Source of the DNA: Terebella lapidaria
Taxonomy: Eukaryota > Annelida > Polychaeta > Terebellida > Terebellidae
Reading direction: 5' to 3'
DNA: 64,000 nucleotides
Assembly: GCA_949152475.1 (NCBI GenBank)
Contig: OX424560.1
Location: 17,733,106 to 17,797,105, forward strand
A program made the translations under genes and the position numbers. Numbering within the stretch: position 1 is the first letter of the stretch; every line of letters begins with the position of its first letter. Positions 37,002 through 50,166 of this stretch are shown here, in pieces. A model generated the notes under the pieces. The model did not search any database. It saw nothing but the letters and a program-made list of their open reading frames with translations, and was not told the origin of the DNA.

Positions 37002-40000
37002 GTCCGCAGACACTTTCTTGTGAACGCGCTGCAGGTTGCAAATATGAACCGATTTTGATAATATTTTATATGGACATGTCTTATGGTGAGATCTGGACAC
37101 CTATCGATTTTGGTTGCCATAGCAACCAAAATAGCCGATTGGCGTAACATTTTGTGCTCAAATTAGCCTGTTTAACACACATGGGTTGTGAACGCTCTAT
37201 GGGTGGGAGTTTTCAATGAATGATGATGAAATCGCACAGGCTCAATGAGAAAGACCATCACACGAAACCTATTGTTTTTCAGAATGATCGAATAAATATT
37301 AATAAGTTTGAGAGGTTAACTTATTACGACAATTAAAATACCTACTTTGACATGTGTGATCACTCCAATAACCTGTACTATGAAAGCAAATTGCACTGGA
37401 TTCTTGTTCAGAATACAGAACTGATGTTTTTGGTGAAAAAAGAACAATATTACTGAATAAGTTAACATTGGTTTTACTAGTTAAGTCTATTATTGACCAC
37501 AATAAAAATAGTTAAGACGAGAAACATTTATTATTGAGCTCAACAAGGTAAAGGTTTTGTCCAGTAGAGACTTCACAGGTGTAACCGAATAAGTTAACAT
37601 TATTTTTACTAGTTAAGTCTATTATTGGCCACAATAAAAATAGTTAAGACAAGAAACATTTATTATTGGGCTCAACAAGGTAAAACTTCTGTGCAGTAGA
37701 GATTTCATGGCTGTAGCCGAATAAGTTAACATCAGTTTTACTAGTTAAGTCTATTATTGACCTCAAGAAAAATAGTTAAGACAAGAAACATTTATTATTG
37801 AACTCAACAATTTAAAAGTTTTGTCCAGTAGAGATTTCATGGGTGTAACCGGATAAGTTAACATTATTTTTACCAGTAAAGTCAATTTTTACTTCGAATT
37901 TCAACTTGGAACCAAGTTTGGCACATATTATGAATTAAAATATAATTTATGGTGAAAAGATCGATCTGGCTCCAATTTCGTCATCTTGAAATGCAGTTTT
38001 GGTAAACTTTTACTTGAATTTCAGCTTGAAACCAAGTTTGGCACATATTATGAATTAAAATTTAAATTATGGTGAAAAGTTGATCTGGCTCCAATTTCGT
38101 CATCTTGAAATGTAGTTTTGGTCAACTTTTACTTTGAATTTCAACTTGGAACATAGTATGAGTTGTTTGGCACATAGTATGAGTTGAAATATAACTTACA
38201 GTGAAAAGTTCGATCTGGCTCCAATTTAGTCATCTCGCAACTTAGTTGCGAACCAAGTTTGTCAAATATTCTGAGTTGAAATATAGCTTTAGGTGAAAAC
38301 TTTTATCTGGCTGTAATTTCGTTATTTTTGTTCGAACATGTCGAAATGGAAATTCGAATGCAGTGATTTTAGTGGTGATCTTGAATTCGACCTTCAATAA
38401 GTCTGAAAGGTTTCACACTCACAATGTACATCAGCGATATATTTGGGGCAACAGGGATGATAGGGCTACGGGGGATACACCCAAGCGGTCGTAGGCGACC
38501 GGAAGCGTCTAGTTAACCTATCGCCGAACCAGTTTGTCCGAGTTTTTTTTATGGCACTTTCGACGCATTCTGAAAAACGTCATGATTGGCAAGAGAGAAG
38601 TTTGCCGACGTAATGTGTGCAACTTGGACAACTTTTAGGGGCTTTGGCGATAGGTTAATTCTCATGCAAGTGTGAACTAAACAATGATCACAAATTTTCA
38701 GGTATGCCGATGCAGATGACCTACTTCGTTGGCCCGTATGACCTGTTGTGCCCACAGAGTGTCTCATGCTGTCCAATGACAGTGGAAGGTCTGTCAGCTG
38801 ATTAAACAATTTTGCATATTATGAATGTACATCCCATGCTTCACCATTATATTGATAATGGTGAAATTTTTCCATTTAGTGGTGAAATTTGTCCATTTAG
38901 TCTTGTAACCATGTTTCCATATGTGCATTCCATAATGAGCTACAATTTCTTTGCAATAAAATTTGTAGCATGACATTGTCTTGACGCACACAAGTTCTAG
39001 ATGTGTGTCGATAATATATTTCCCAAACTTTTCGTTCATTGACAGCTATCTTGGAGAAGAAGCTCGGATATCGAGTCAGTGTGGGAATCATACCTTCAAA
39101 CATGCGACCTTTGCAGACCATGCCCCTGATCATGGATGGCAAGAGGTAATGTCATGAACATTGGTGGACGATATTTTGCAGTACATGTAGTCTTGATATA
39201 ATCTGAAATTTATGCAGTATTTCTCATGTTTTTTCGTATGTTTGACAACTGGAAATGATTGAATCTGTGTTATGTATTTCTGATCAGTCTTTGTTTAGGT
39301 GGAAATATTTATCATCAAATTTTTATAGGCAAATCTTTGAAATGATATTTCATTCTTCTTCAGCATTCCGTCGTTTTCCGCGATGAATAAGGTCAATAGC
39401 TGTACACTGCCGGCAGTTTTCGTGCTACGTCTGCACGAACAAATGCCCATGGCTTGGAGTCTCATCCAAAAAATCGCCAGCGCCACAGGCAAGAATTCCA
39501 AAATAGTTTTTCATTTTGGTCCTGCATGTAAATGCATATACTTGTAATACAAATTTGGAAAAAGGTATAGAATAAATGTATTGCTCAATCTTATCAGTGT
39601 AACCTGGATTTTGTGATTGGTAAGTTTTTCATCTGGTAAATGAATCGACCAGCATCATATTTTTTACACCCCTAAAGGAGTGGATTTTGTCGACAAAAAG
39701 AAGTTAAAATCTTTAATGTCCCTCCTCATACAACACGTGCGGAAAAAAGACTTACTAGACGGGGCGAAAAACAACGGCCTTCATGTGGTCAGTATTAGTC
39801 TAGTTGATCAGAAATAAGATAGATGCAGTGGTACAGTAATACAGACAGGAGTGTATTTGTGTGAAGGGTAAATACCATGTTCAGTTGTTCCTCACTTGAT
39901 GGATAAATATGCAACGATTTTGCAATTGCATGATATATTTTTGTTTCTTGCATAAATGAAGATTGCCACGATACTGGAAAACCTGTAAATTGTAATAAAT

Positions 40001-43000
40001 ATGTAATAAAATACATTTATAGCTATCAATAAATACTTTTAATTTTTCAGCACCTGCCCGATCAACGACACAGTTACTTTCTGCACCCGTGGCCAGGGGG
40101 CAGTGACCTGGAAGGCGTCATGGTTCGGGAAATCCCCTTCACGCACCCGACGCACGTAGCAGCGATCATCAACTGCCTTAGACAGCAAGTGCTGTTCAAC
40201 ACCATCATCTCCAGCTGTGTTCGCAATGCCACTCCTCATAGTAATTAATGCAGCTCTGTTTTTCCTTATGTACCTGTACCATATGTACAGTGTATTTATT
40301 TGAGCCTGGGAGGTAGATATTGTGTACATGTATATAAAGAAATATAGTCATATTGCAAAGAATACATCTTATTGTGATTCCAGTGTTGAATATGCAGAAA
40401 TTTATGGATATATTTTGCAATATTTAGAAATAAAGACACTTTCTACCACTGGTCGTCCAGTGATTTTCTAAATAACTTTTTCAAAAATATTGCTATAGCA
40501 TACGTGTCAATAATCGTGCATCTTTTCTTTGTATCTCCACTCACCACAGATGGGGAGAGTTGCTGGACATTTGAGCTGATTCACGGGTCACTAACCTCTC
40601 TCACTGTATCATTTGAACACCCCTATAGTGACAGCATTGCTGCAGGTAGGCTTAAATTATTCTACATGTACTATGCTTATGGTATTTTTCGTTGTGAACA
40701 TCTGTGGCACAGGTTAAAAAAAACAATAAGCAACTACTGATTTGCATACTTTAAAGCTATGAAATTTTTCGCATTTTAAAAAGGTTTAAATTGTTTTGTA
40801 CATGTGCATAACGAACAATTCACAAGGAACTCATTTTCTTCCAGTGGAAATCGACTTGACAGATGTCACTGGTGTCAAGTGTCACATCATTGCTGACACA
40901 TCTGTTTCCGACTCACAACAAGAAGCTTTCTGCACGGATGAATCTGCAACAAAAGTCCTTCAGAGGTTAGTCCACATAGAAATTTGTTGGTTTTGTACAT
41001 GACCACATGGTTATAAACTTCTCTTTGTGCGAACGTCTCACAAGTATCGCACCATTGCATCTACATTTGTCAGTCTAAGCACTATATTGCACCCGTTCTA
41101 TCTTGCAGGTGTCTGTCTCTGCCAGTGACACTGCGCTGGATACTGCACCAAGCCCTTGCTCACCTCCAGAATAGGCTCTCTCCACCGTCCCCTGCCCAAG
41201 GCAGTGACCTCGGAACCTCGCATTCGCAACAGACAACATTGAGTGACCTCGTGTCAAGATCAGCAATGTCCTCCATTGGGCAGGAACGACGACAAGCTTT
41301 CATCGATGCCCATCTACGCAACCAGTTGCCATGGAAGCACATGAACAACAATATGCTGCGGATATACTCGCTTGGGGCGTCGGCATCATCCATTTGTAGG
41401 AACTCTCCGGCCGATCAGTTAGCGACGGCTGCAAATGTCTCTACCCCACCTCAAGTTATTCCAGTCGACATCTCCCCACCGGAGCCAGTTCCACCCACCC
41501 AAGAACCATCATTCGATCACTTCATTCAAGCTGCTCCAATGGAGGTAGACGAAGTGGACAAGGTCTCACGGAATCCAATGCTCGCAAGCTTACTCGGTCA
41601 GGATAACAAAAGTCCTGCATCATCTCCAAACGGTCAAGAAGACAATATCTCGCCACTTGGGAGTAGTGGCCTAAATCCACCGCACCAGTCCATGTTGTCC
41701 GCACTTCTTGGAGATTCAGGATCACCGCCGATAACTAAACAGTCACAGTACCAGTCCCCACAAGACCACCAACTACAATACCAGCAACATCGGAGCTCTC
41801 AACAACACCAACAGCTGCAGAACCAACAGCACCAGGCACAGGGGTTACAGCAGCACCAAGTCAGCCAGCACCAGCAGACTCCACTACAACAACAGCTGTC
41901 AGCTTCCTCCAGTCCCCAACTCAGTCACCTCCACACCTCCCCACACCTCCAGAGGCAGCTCTCATCCCAGCCCCTCCAAGGCCAAGGTCAGCACCAGTCA
42001 CCCCTCCAACAAGCAGCTAACCAGGCCCCAATGAACCATGGACTTCAGGGTGGCCAGTCCCAGTTACCACAGAGTGCAGGTGCAAACCAAGCAGGGCCAC
42101 ACTTGGGCCAGTCACACCACAGTGGTATGCAGCACCATCAACCGTCAAGCTCGAACCAGTCACAGTTGTTGCATCAGCAGCACTCATCACATTTCCAACC
42201 GCCGCCACCATCACAGACACAAGCTCAGTACCAGCAGCCTTTTCCGCCTAACGCCCGGAAAGCCAGGAAACGTCGGAGTATCGGTGACCAATCAGGAGAA
42301 GGTCCAAAGCTCGGCCGCCCTCCAAAACGTAAGGCCAGCGAAGAGGACATGCGCAGAGACTTGGCCATGATCAATGTGGATGGAAGTTCCTCCACATGCA
42401 ATTCCATGGAAACCATGGCGACAGTCAAGCCTGTTAGTCAGTGTGCCCCTTTGACAGCGAGTGGCTCTGTGCTTTGTTCGGACGGTTTGACTCTCAAATC
42501 CTCGATGACTCCAAATTTACCGTCGTCATCTCCATCCTCGGCGTCGACTTGTTCCAGTGGTTCCTGTGTCAGTGTGCGGTCGACAAGTGAGTCGCATGTA
42601 AATAGACTTGCCTCGACCATGGAGAGTATTATCAAACAAGAGGCTCGGACTCCAGTGTCCAGTGTCGCTGGACAGCTCTCTGTTGGATCAGCAGAATCGC
42701 TCAGCTCCCTTCTGTCAAAGGATAGTAAACGGTTCAAGTCTGAGAGTGATACAAGCATAGCGAAGCAAGGTTCTGAGGACTTGCAACCCAGTGCCTCTGG
42801 GAAAGGTTTGAGATGTTTCTCGGAATCCGACGGGGCGTTTGCTAACAGCAAACTCGGCTTGAAAACTGTTCCAAAAACTGAAAAGCCTGACCCGTTTGAT
42901 TTCGCTGCTTCTGTGCCATCATCAAAGGATGTGCTTCCTGATGGTGCAGGAGGAAAAGTACTGAAAGTTGAACCTAAGATGGATGTTTTTCAAAATGACT

Positions 43001-45990
43001 TGGGTTTGAGGGATAAAAATGACCATGAGAAATCAATGATGACTTTTGACAAAGCAGCTTTGGACTCAATCAAAACTGAAGGACAAATTAAGTCCAAAGA
43101 TCGAAAAAAGGAAAAACGTGACACGAAAGAAATTTTATCATTTGATGATCGTGCTGTGGACAAAGAGAAGCCTCCTGCGATAACGGTCAAATTGAACACT
43201 CGTGAATTAACAGCACGGACGATCATCAAGGAATCTCCCGTGCACAATTCCTCATCACAGGATGGGTGTGAGACTTCTTGGAAAGACAAGCCAATGAAGG
43301 ACAAAGTTCGCACCACTTCCAGTGCGGATACAGGCACGATAGATCTGACATCAGAGCTAGAATCCGACAAAAGCAGTTCATCGTCGACCCCGTCTCACGG
43401 CCGCATGACGCCCGGATCAACGCCCAATGCCTCGCCTCGAATTCTCCAGGTCAGTTCTCTCAAGCGTGAGAACAAGGAAAAGTCACGGGGTGAGAAAAGG
43501 AGACGCAGCTCCAAGCACAATATCATGGGAGATACGGAGAGAAAACACAAAAAACACAATGACGAAATGCGCAAAGAACAGCTGAGCAAACGAATCTATG
43601 ACTTCGAGCCAGACGCCAATGAAACTGATAATTATCGGGTGGAGAAACTGTCATCACGCCCCCCGACAACAATAAAGATACGTGCAAATAAGATTTCTTC
43701 GAAAAACTCACCAATATCTCCCATGGGTGGCCGATCTCCCAGTTTGTCAAAACTCGGTGGCGGCACAGCTCCACTCAAAATCTCCAAAAGCATCGGGGAG
43801 AACAGCAAACTGTCTGTGAGTTCCTTAGCTAAACAGAAGTCCAATGTTCAGCGATCTTACGCAAGATCAAAATCAGACTCTTCCGGTAATGCTGGCGCAG
43901 GCAGTGGCCAAAACAGTTCATCAGAGAAAGTTGATTCCAAGCTCAACAGGATAGCAACTATCAAGCTGAAACCATTGAACATGGCCACAAGTTCAACGGT
44001 GACAGTGACGCCGACCACCGCCTCTGGGGCGAAGACCACACAGAGCCCCAGTTCCGCGCCTGTGACGACAGGTACAAAGGCCAGTGCTGGTGTGAGCTCC
44101 ACGTCTGGAGGGGCCTCAAACACGGGCAGCGCACCTCCAAAGTCTACAAAAACGGTACAATCAAAGAAGCTGCTAGCTGTCATCGACAAGCTGAAAAAGC
44201 AGCAGACTACTTCCCCGTTGGGAGTCGCTGATGGGCGGGATTCAGATACACCTTCTGCCAAAAACTGGGACGCTATTCGACTTCAAATCATCCGTGAAGG
44301 GAACAAACCCAGTACACCAACCAAGGAGATTCTCTCAACCACTTTGAAATCTAGTCACAGTAAGAAGGATTCCAGCAGTAAATCCGACTCGTTCAAGAAG
44401 TCTGATTTCAGCAAGAGTGGTGCTATGCCAAGTGTTAACACCTCATCGCTAGGTACAATACCAAAAACCTCATCTAGTCAAAATGCACGCCACAACAGCA
44501 GCAACATCAACAGCAGTACAACAAGTTCAAGCACGAGTACAACGCCAAAACATACCACTAGTACCATGAGTACATCAAGCACCCCAACTTTAACGACCAA
44601 TAGCAAACCACCATTGACACACAGTACACCGACAACTCATAAAGTCTGCAACTCAGTGCCATTAACAGAAGCAAACACCAAGTTCCAGCCAGACGGTTCC
44701 AACAACAAGAAAGATCCGGTCAGTATCATCGCCGCGAAAGACCCTCGAACTGCCGCCCATCTAAACAATAAACTGCCAATGACGAGCAACGCCAGCACCC
44801 CCACAGTCAATGTTGTAACTAAGGAAACGACTCCACCCATTGCCTCCAGCAGAGTTCAACCCCCGCCCAGTGCAGTACCAAGCAATAAAAAGTCTGGCAA
44901 GTTGGACGACATTTCTGAAAGACTGCAGAAAAATCCAACTAGACACTTCCTAGATGCTGTCAAGCTACCTGTGAATGGCTCTCCAGGTCAAGGTCATGAG
45001 GGGGAGGAACAAAGTCATGAGAATGACACTCAAATTCACGGCAATGGACAAGACGTCATTGAACCCTCAAAGCCAGAGCATCCCAACCATGAGATTTTCA
45101 CGGAAAATCCCTCGTCACCAACCGATGACATAGGCGATGAGCTGGCAAGTACTCGGATCCCACCAGTGGTCGGGTATGTGGCTGATTCTCGGAACACCCC
45201 TCCTCCGGAACTCGCAACGGTCATGAATGACACAACTTCTGCGATATCTGGAGGGGAGAATACGAGGAATCACAGCAATGAAGTGTCGAGAAACAACTCA
45301 GAGCAGAAATCAAATCTGAACCCCAACAGTAGAGATCTGAAAATTGAGGGCATAGCAACTGCAAACCAAAACTCCCGGAGCAAACATGCTGATGGTTCTG
45401 GACAAGACACATCAGACAGTATTAGAGATGCACCTGCATCACTGCACAACTCTTCCAAGCCGTCCATCCTCAAAAACTCAACAACAGCTCACGCGAAGTC
45501 CTCACCCACACCAAGACCAGCAACTCCAGTGACAGTCAATAACATCACTGACAAGGCCAAACTTGACTCCCCATCGGTACCAACTGCTCGGCCGACCGGG
45601 ACCTCCAGCAAGACCTCGAACGCCCCTCAGTCAATGCTAAACATTTCCTGTAGCCCAGTGAGCAGTCCCGAAGATGGACTAATCATTGATGATGGACTCG
45701 GATCACCAAAGTCACCACGGCCGACAAGAATTGACTCGTCGCTTAGAAACCACACCCCTAGTCCATCAACGTGCGGGATTCGTCCGATCCAGTCGCCGGA
45801 CCTTAGAGATCCATCGCCGGCAGTCCTCGATAAAGTGTCACCGCAGCGTAGAATGACGCCGACAAGCATCGGAAGTGGCCAGAGAACGCTACACAGTCGC
45901 AGTTCTGCAAGTTCCGGGAGTCCAGGGGGCTTCCATGACAGTCCCATGGGCATCGATGATGACCTCATGAATGAGGCATTGATGATGTGA
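30180..45990 (+). CDS. MED1: Mediator complex subunit MED1
   Basis: MED1 is the Mediator subunit that bridges nuclear receptors to RNA polymerase II. Sixteen exons: 30180-30237, 32074-32192, 33179-33257, 33514-33713, 35583-35626, 35990-36061, 36275-36349, 36656-36723, 38702-38788, 39046-39145, 39364-39488, 39678-39787, 40051-40240, 40550-40645, 40845-40965 and 41109-45990. They sum to 6426 nt, or 2141 residues, against 1581 in human. The N-terminal fold is encoded by exons 2-15 with blocks matching human MED1: CLMDRLRHK, DMFEVHVTME, FTRHLEGL...IPGDK, LNMLSKM, HLPDQRHSYFLHPWPGG, CWTFEL and VLQRCLSLPVTLR. The ATG at 30180 is chosen because AAAATGG fits Kozak, the exon ends in a strong GTAAGA donor of the right phase, and it gives an acidic leader. 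An alternative first exon is listed separately. Intron 11 has a GC donor (39489), and the exon 13 donor (A|GTAATT) is weak. Confidence 0.93.
30581..30632 (+). CDS. MED1: Possible alternative first exon of MED1
   Basis: ATG at 30581 (or 30587) opens a frame reading MSMSNLKNLDQKLISYF, with an in-frame stop upstream. It ends at TTTTG|GTGAGTG in the same phase as the exon at 30180, so it would also splice in frame to exon 2 at 32074. It lacks the acidic leader and is either an alternative promoter exon or a coincidence. Confidence 0.3.
30823..30938. mobile_element. Possible 116-bp MITE
   Basis: TAAGGTGCG at the left is mirrored by CGCACCTTA at the right. Only 9 bp match and no target duplication is clear, so the call is tentative. 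It lies in MED1 intron 1. Confidence 0.35.
36448..36620 (+). repeat. tRNA-Cys-like SINE
   Basis: Pol III-type promoter boxes: an A box TAGCTCTGTGGT at 36463 and a B box GGTTCGAATCC at 36506-36516, about 33 bp apart as in tRNAs. Between them a CTGCAGA anticodon-loop-like sequence (GCA, Cys) is visible, but the acceptor stem is lost and non-tRNA sequence follows, so this is a tRNA-derived SINE rather than a tRNA gene. It lies in MED1 intron 7. Confidence 0.7.
36974..37000. repeat. (GCC)n trinucleotide repeat
   Basis: About nine perfect GCC/CCG units inside the composite repeat of MED1 intron 8. On either strand it reads through as a run of proline or arginine codons, which explains chance open frames here. 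Confidence 0.9.
37455..37884. repeat. 132-bp satellite, 3.2 units
   Basis: GAATAAGTTAACAT recurs at 37455, 37587, 37719 and (as GGATAAGTTAACAT) 37851, exactly 132 bp apart. Units share TTACTAGTTAAGTCTATTAT, CATTTATTATTG and a CAGTAGAGA block. Confidence 0.95.
37885..38330. repeat. 120-bp satellite, about 3.7 units
   Basis: A different unit follows directly. ACCAAGTTTGGCACATATTA occurs at 37911 and 38031, and degenerate copies follow to 38330, with shared TCTGGCTCCAATTTCGTCAT and GGTGAAAAG. The last units are more diverged and contain a small internal duplication. Confidence 0.9.
38513..38662. mobile_element. 150-bp MITE with TTAA target duplications
   Basis: TTAACCTATCGCC on the left is mirrored by GGCGATAGGTTAA on the right, so the element is CCTATCGCC...GGCGATAGG with TTAA on both sides. 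TTAA duplications are made by piggyBac and Kolobok transposases. It ends about 40 bp before MED1 exon 9. Confidence 0.8.
41109..45990 (+). CDS. MED1: MED1 last exon: nuclear-receptor boxes and disordered tail
   Basis: A single 4.9-kb exon encodes residues 515-2141. Two LxxLL nuclear-receptor boxes are present, NPMLASLLGQ (about 673-677) and SMLSALLGDS (about 711-715), spaced 38 residues apart (human spacing is 41). Next come a Q/H/S-rich segment (about 720-890) and a basic patch RKARKRRS...GRPPKRKASEEDMRRDL (about 897-933), matching the human KKKKSSRLPPEKP...FQRELF region. Long S/T/P/K-rich low-complexity sequence contains KKLLAVIDKLKKQQ (about 1535; human TAVIDKLK). The C-terminus is SPMGIDDDLMNEALMM, equivalent to human MIGEEDDDLMDVALIGN. 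The tail is about 500 residues longer than in human. Confidence 0.93.
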
Positions 45991-48900
45991 CAGTGGCAGA
46001 GTCGTGTACAGCTCGGTAGTTGTTGTTGTCGTTGTTTTAAATTTTGTCGCTATGGCAATAGCTACAATTCTGGAGATCTGAGTAATTTTAGAAAAAACAT
46101 ATGAAATTTTAGGTTATGTGTTTGTGATTTTGGTACGTAATTATTTGGTAGCAGGTCTAGCAAACAATATCACAATTTATTTTCTGACGGGCTCTTCATA
46201 ATCATCATTTATACTGGAGCATTCCACAGTGTAGAAAATACATAGTATATGTCAAAGATAGTCGGATGTTATGAACACTCCCCTTCTGTCTTACCATGTT
46301 AGTGTATGAAACATCAAGTTTTGAACTGCAATCCTACTCAACTAACTGCTTGAATATGTCTTAGGATACCATTTTTATTACCAACAAGCACAACTTGATT
46401 GCAAAGAAATTTCAAGAAATACTTCAATTGTTGAATTGACATATACATATGAGTCATGTATTTATTCATTATATGTATTACTTAGAACCACCCTAATTTT
46501 GTGCTAAACATCAGACATACGGCTCATGATTGGAGAAATCAGATTGAAAAATTATGTTCATCCGTTGAGTACAATTTTACATTGATTCAAAACTGAAAAA
46601 TATTTTATTCTACACCAATATGTGGTTTTGGTTTTCAGTATGTGGTGGTCAATGTATTTGATAATGTTTAATGATGAATGCCATAGAAAGGTGCTTACTA
46701 ATATTTTATGTCATGCGATGTCCTAAGTTTTTACATATTTTCTACATCCGGTACATCAATTGTATTGTAATTTGAGTCATTTTCTCTGATTGCTATCAGC
46801 AGTTTAAATTGATGTACAAAATCTTTGTGAACCTTTAAATGAGTATATCTATGGAACTTGTTATGTACTGAACTTATTGCGTTTTATATTGTAATACTGG
46901 TAAATTGCATAGTACACATATTTTCCAACAAATTTAGAGTGACATGTTCTATGGTTATAGAACACTAGTATCATCATAAGCATTGCCCATCGTCAGTTCT
47001 AGCTGAACATGAAGAATTAATTAATTTTATTAACAAAATTTTTTTTGAAAATCACACTGTTGATAGTGAAGATTTGAGGTATGTTAGCATCCATTTTTTT
47101 TTTTTGCGAAATTATGACAATCAAATCTTTACTTGTCCAGAGAGTTTTGTCTTTCAGTCTTTGGGTAAAGTGGAAAGACAAGGTCATGAATATTCATGTA
47201 TTCATTACGAATAGGGAAATTATGTTTATATATTGGATGTTCTTCCTGGTGATATTAGGCAATGACTGATTTGTCTGGAAGGAAATGATTTACACCCGTT
47301 CATAGTTAGTTGTACATGTACCGTAGCTGATTTGTTCTTCAAATAGCATATTTTCAAAAGATGGAGGGAAAAAATGCCACCAAACATGTCCTCAATTCCA
47401 GCCTATTGATTATTGGAAGTTTTGTTTTTGAACTGTGGAACAGATTGAAATTAACACGGAAAAATTATTCATACATGTACTTTCATTGTGGTCATTTGCT
47501 AGCTATCTTGTTATACGAAAACATAAAAATAACTCAGGGTTTGTTTGTTGTTGATTATTGTGAAAATGTTCCTTGAATGTCGGCTTCTACTATTGCATGT
47601 AGGTTTATTACAGTGATAAATCGTATACATCAGACATTACAGTTAGTATTTCTGAGCGCGTTTATCGTGATCATGAGAATGCATCCTTTGTTTTTTGCTT
47701 CACCTTGCAAAATTCATCGACAATGCCAAAATATTTATGTTGACATTCAAGACTGAATGAAAGCTACCACATTATATTAAAAACCAGTTTGGTATCAACA
47801 GAAATGACCTCAATCGCCTATTCATTTGCAGAACCTGGATTGTTGTATTGTTGTTGTTTTTGTTATTGCGGTGTGAATGAACAATTGCTGAGTGAAATAT
47901 TAATATATACTGCATGGTCTCACCAAGTTGTTAAATATTACCACAAAATGTTTGATATTCCAGTACTTTTCTTTGATTGAATGTATAATTTCCGCTGAGC
48001 ATGTTAATTAAATATACTTTATTGAACCAATATATGCTGTCACACAACTAGGGCATTATTGAAACTGTTATTTTGTCCTTAAGTATAATGACATGCCTAA
48101 AATGGTGCAAGTTATGTTAACACATAATCATAAAATGGTATAATGCCAAATTTTGTTTCTGTAATCGAGGCAGCATTTTCTGAAAAACGCATTTCCTTTA
48201 TTTATTGGTACACTCAATGTTATGTTCTGATGGTAATTTGCATGTGCCATACTGTGGTTAGCATGAGCATGATCATAGACTCTGAGAGTTCAAGTATGCA
48301 ACAACCAGCATGTGGTTGTTAGGTATATATTTAATTAAAACTTCCGTTTAGGAGTGCCATGTAGGTGAGTCTGCACGTGTTGGATCGACATTATCTGTAT
48401 GGTTTTGTTTTTGAGGGGGAAATAGGTTCGCCCATTGCATTTTATATCGACATGAAACCCCACATGCATTTATCTGTTGGAAGATGCATGTAAACATAGC
48501 AGATGTGTAGGAGCAATTCCCCAAAACATGTACATGAATAGGTGCATGCTGAAAGTATTCGACAAGTGATTTTGTTTCAAAATTTTGTTTATTTAACTGG
48601 TATTATGGTATATAAATCAGGAAACATATTGTAATGTACATGTAATTGCATAACTCAGTGTTCGTATCTTGTCTAAATTTTTTTCTTTTTCCTGTGATAC
48701 TTATGGCCGATTAAAATGTTACTAGCTGCTGTATTGTGTCATATATTTAATTGTGCTGCACATAAGCCTTGACAGACTGTCAAAAACAGTGACACTAGAC
48801 ATTCATGGACCTACCCGTACGGTGCAAGTGTTCCCTGCACTGGAGATTTATAGGTTCGGTGTTGTCGATTTCGTTTAGAAGCTCGGTCTTGAAAAGTAAC

Positions 48901-49400
48901 AGCTCTACATTATGTCTGGAAATCCATGGAAACCGGCAAATGATATATGCCAAAAAGGGTACGAAATATCACCAATTTAATTATTGTGTTCATGAAATGA
49001 TGCAAACATTGCTTAGAATTTTGTACATAAATGATAATGCATTTGCATATCAGTGTGACTGTCGTTGTGTATTTGTAAAACCGAAACCAAAAGGCCTGGC
49101 TGTTTGTTTATTAATAATATATAATTGTAAATATGGGTTCATACGGACAGAACCAGTGCATTGATTGTGACAGATTTTGTCTATTTTAATCCAGAATGTT
49201 ATAATTTATAATTTGTACAGCTGTTTCTGTGACTATGTAAACGTGTATAATCTCGATGGAGGAACTGTTGTAACATAACCAAGTGGCAATGTGTGGTGCC
49301 TGACAGCTCGAGTTGGGCTGTTGGACACCTACTCTCGGCAGTGTTTTTGTGAGCTGAGAACATCGCCAGAATAAATACAGTTATCAAAACCAGTCGTTGA
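45991..49400 (+). other. Probable MED1 3' untranslated region
   Basis: No coding or repeat structure is seen in this AT-rich 3.4 kb. A poly(A) signal AATAAA at 49370-49375 is a plausible transcript end. Earlier ends cannot be excluded. A 119-codon frame at 48805-49164 lacks any recognisable feature and is treated as chance. Confidence 0.45.
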
Positions 49401-50166
49401 TTTAACATATAGCATTGTCAGATTGTTGTTCTGAAGTTTTCTTTTGAAAAATTATCAATAATAACCTTGAGAGTAATATATCGAGAATCTTGAATATCGT
49501 TATAATTCACTTTTGAAAGAATTTACGCAAGTTCGGATAGAGCTAAGACAACATGTCTTTGACCCTATATGAGCAAGTACTAGTATACATGTAAAATGAA
49601 AAATAGAATAGAGATTTAACACCAGCAGAAACACACCATCAGAAACTACAGGGTACATGAAATGTCAGTTTAATTTTCTGGTGGATATTTTTTTAGAAAG
49701 TTAATTTGAGAACAAATGATTATATGATAATGCATGAATACTGTGGAATTTAGGGATTTGTATGAACCCTGGAATTGCTGCAACCAATGGAGTTTTTTTT
49801 AGCCATTATCCCTAGAAACCTCTAGAAAAGCTTGATTTGCCCCTGGTAAACACACAAGGTAAATATCTCTAGGACTGGTAACCATAGCAACAGTACAGTT
49901 TGTGTCGATATCGACTATCTATGGTAGACTACAATATAGTATGCACTGATCAGATCATCAGAACCTTCAATTATATAAGAATCAGAAAAGCTTGAAATAT
50001 CTGAATTAATATTTGTTCTCATCATGACATAATGAATTCTCATCTAGTTTGCATATTAATGAATTGCTAAAACATACAAACACTTATGACATATTGTTAA
50101 GACCATATTTTGTTCAACTTATTGAGATCTATCATATCAGTTAACATAATGTCTGTGCTTCACTAG

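Larger units (their letters stand above)
36919..38513. mobile_element. Composite repeat with internal satellites, in MED1 intron 8
   Basis: TGTATCCCCC near 36925 is mirrored by GGGGGATACA near 38468. The left end continues as CCGAACAAAGTTCGGCGG, a hairpin-like signature of an abundant repeat class in marine invertebrates. A (GCC)n run of about nine units (36974-37000) follows, then a 132-bp satellite and a 120-bp satellite. No transposase frame was found. The element accounts for most of the 2-kb intron. Its right edge is near CGGAAGCGTCTAG (38512), where another MITE begins. Confidence 0.6.

Noticed and set aside
36893-37150. Proline-rich or arginine-rich small proteins over the GCC run
   Set aside because: Both frames are produced by translating the trinucleotide repeat inside an intronic mobile element.
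41160-45968. Many antisense frames under the MED1 last exon
   Set aside because: Shadows of the long sense frame, with no independent motif or splice support.
48805-49164. A 119-codon frame downstream of MED1 as a separate gene
   Set aside because: No family resemblance, and it lies within the likely MED1 3' untranslated region.
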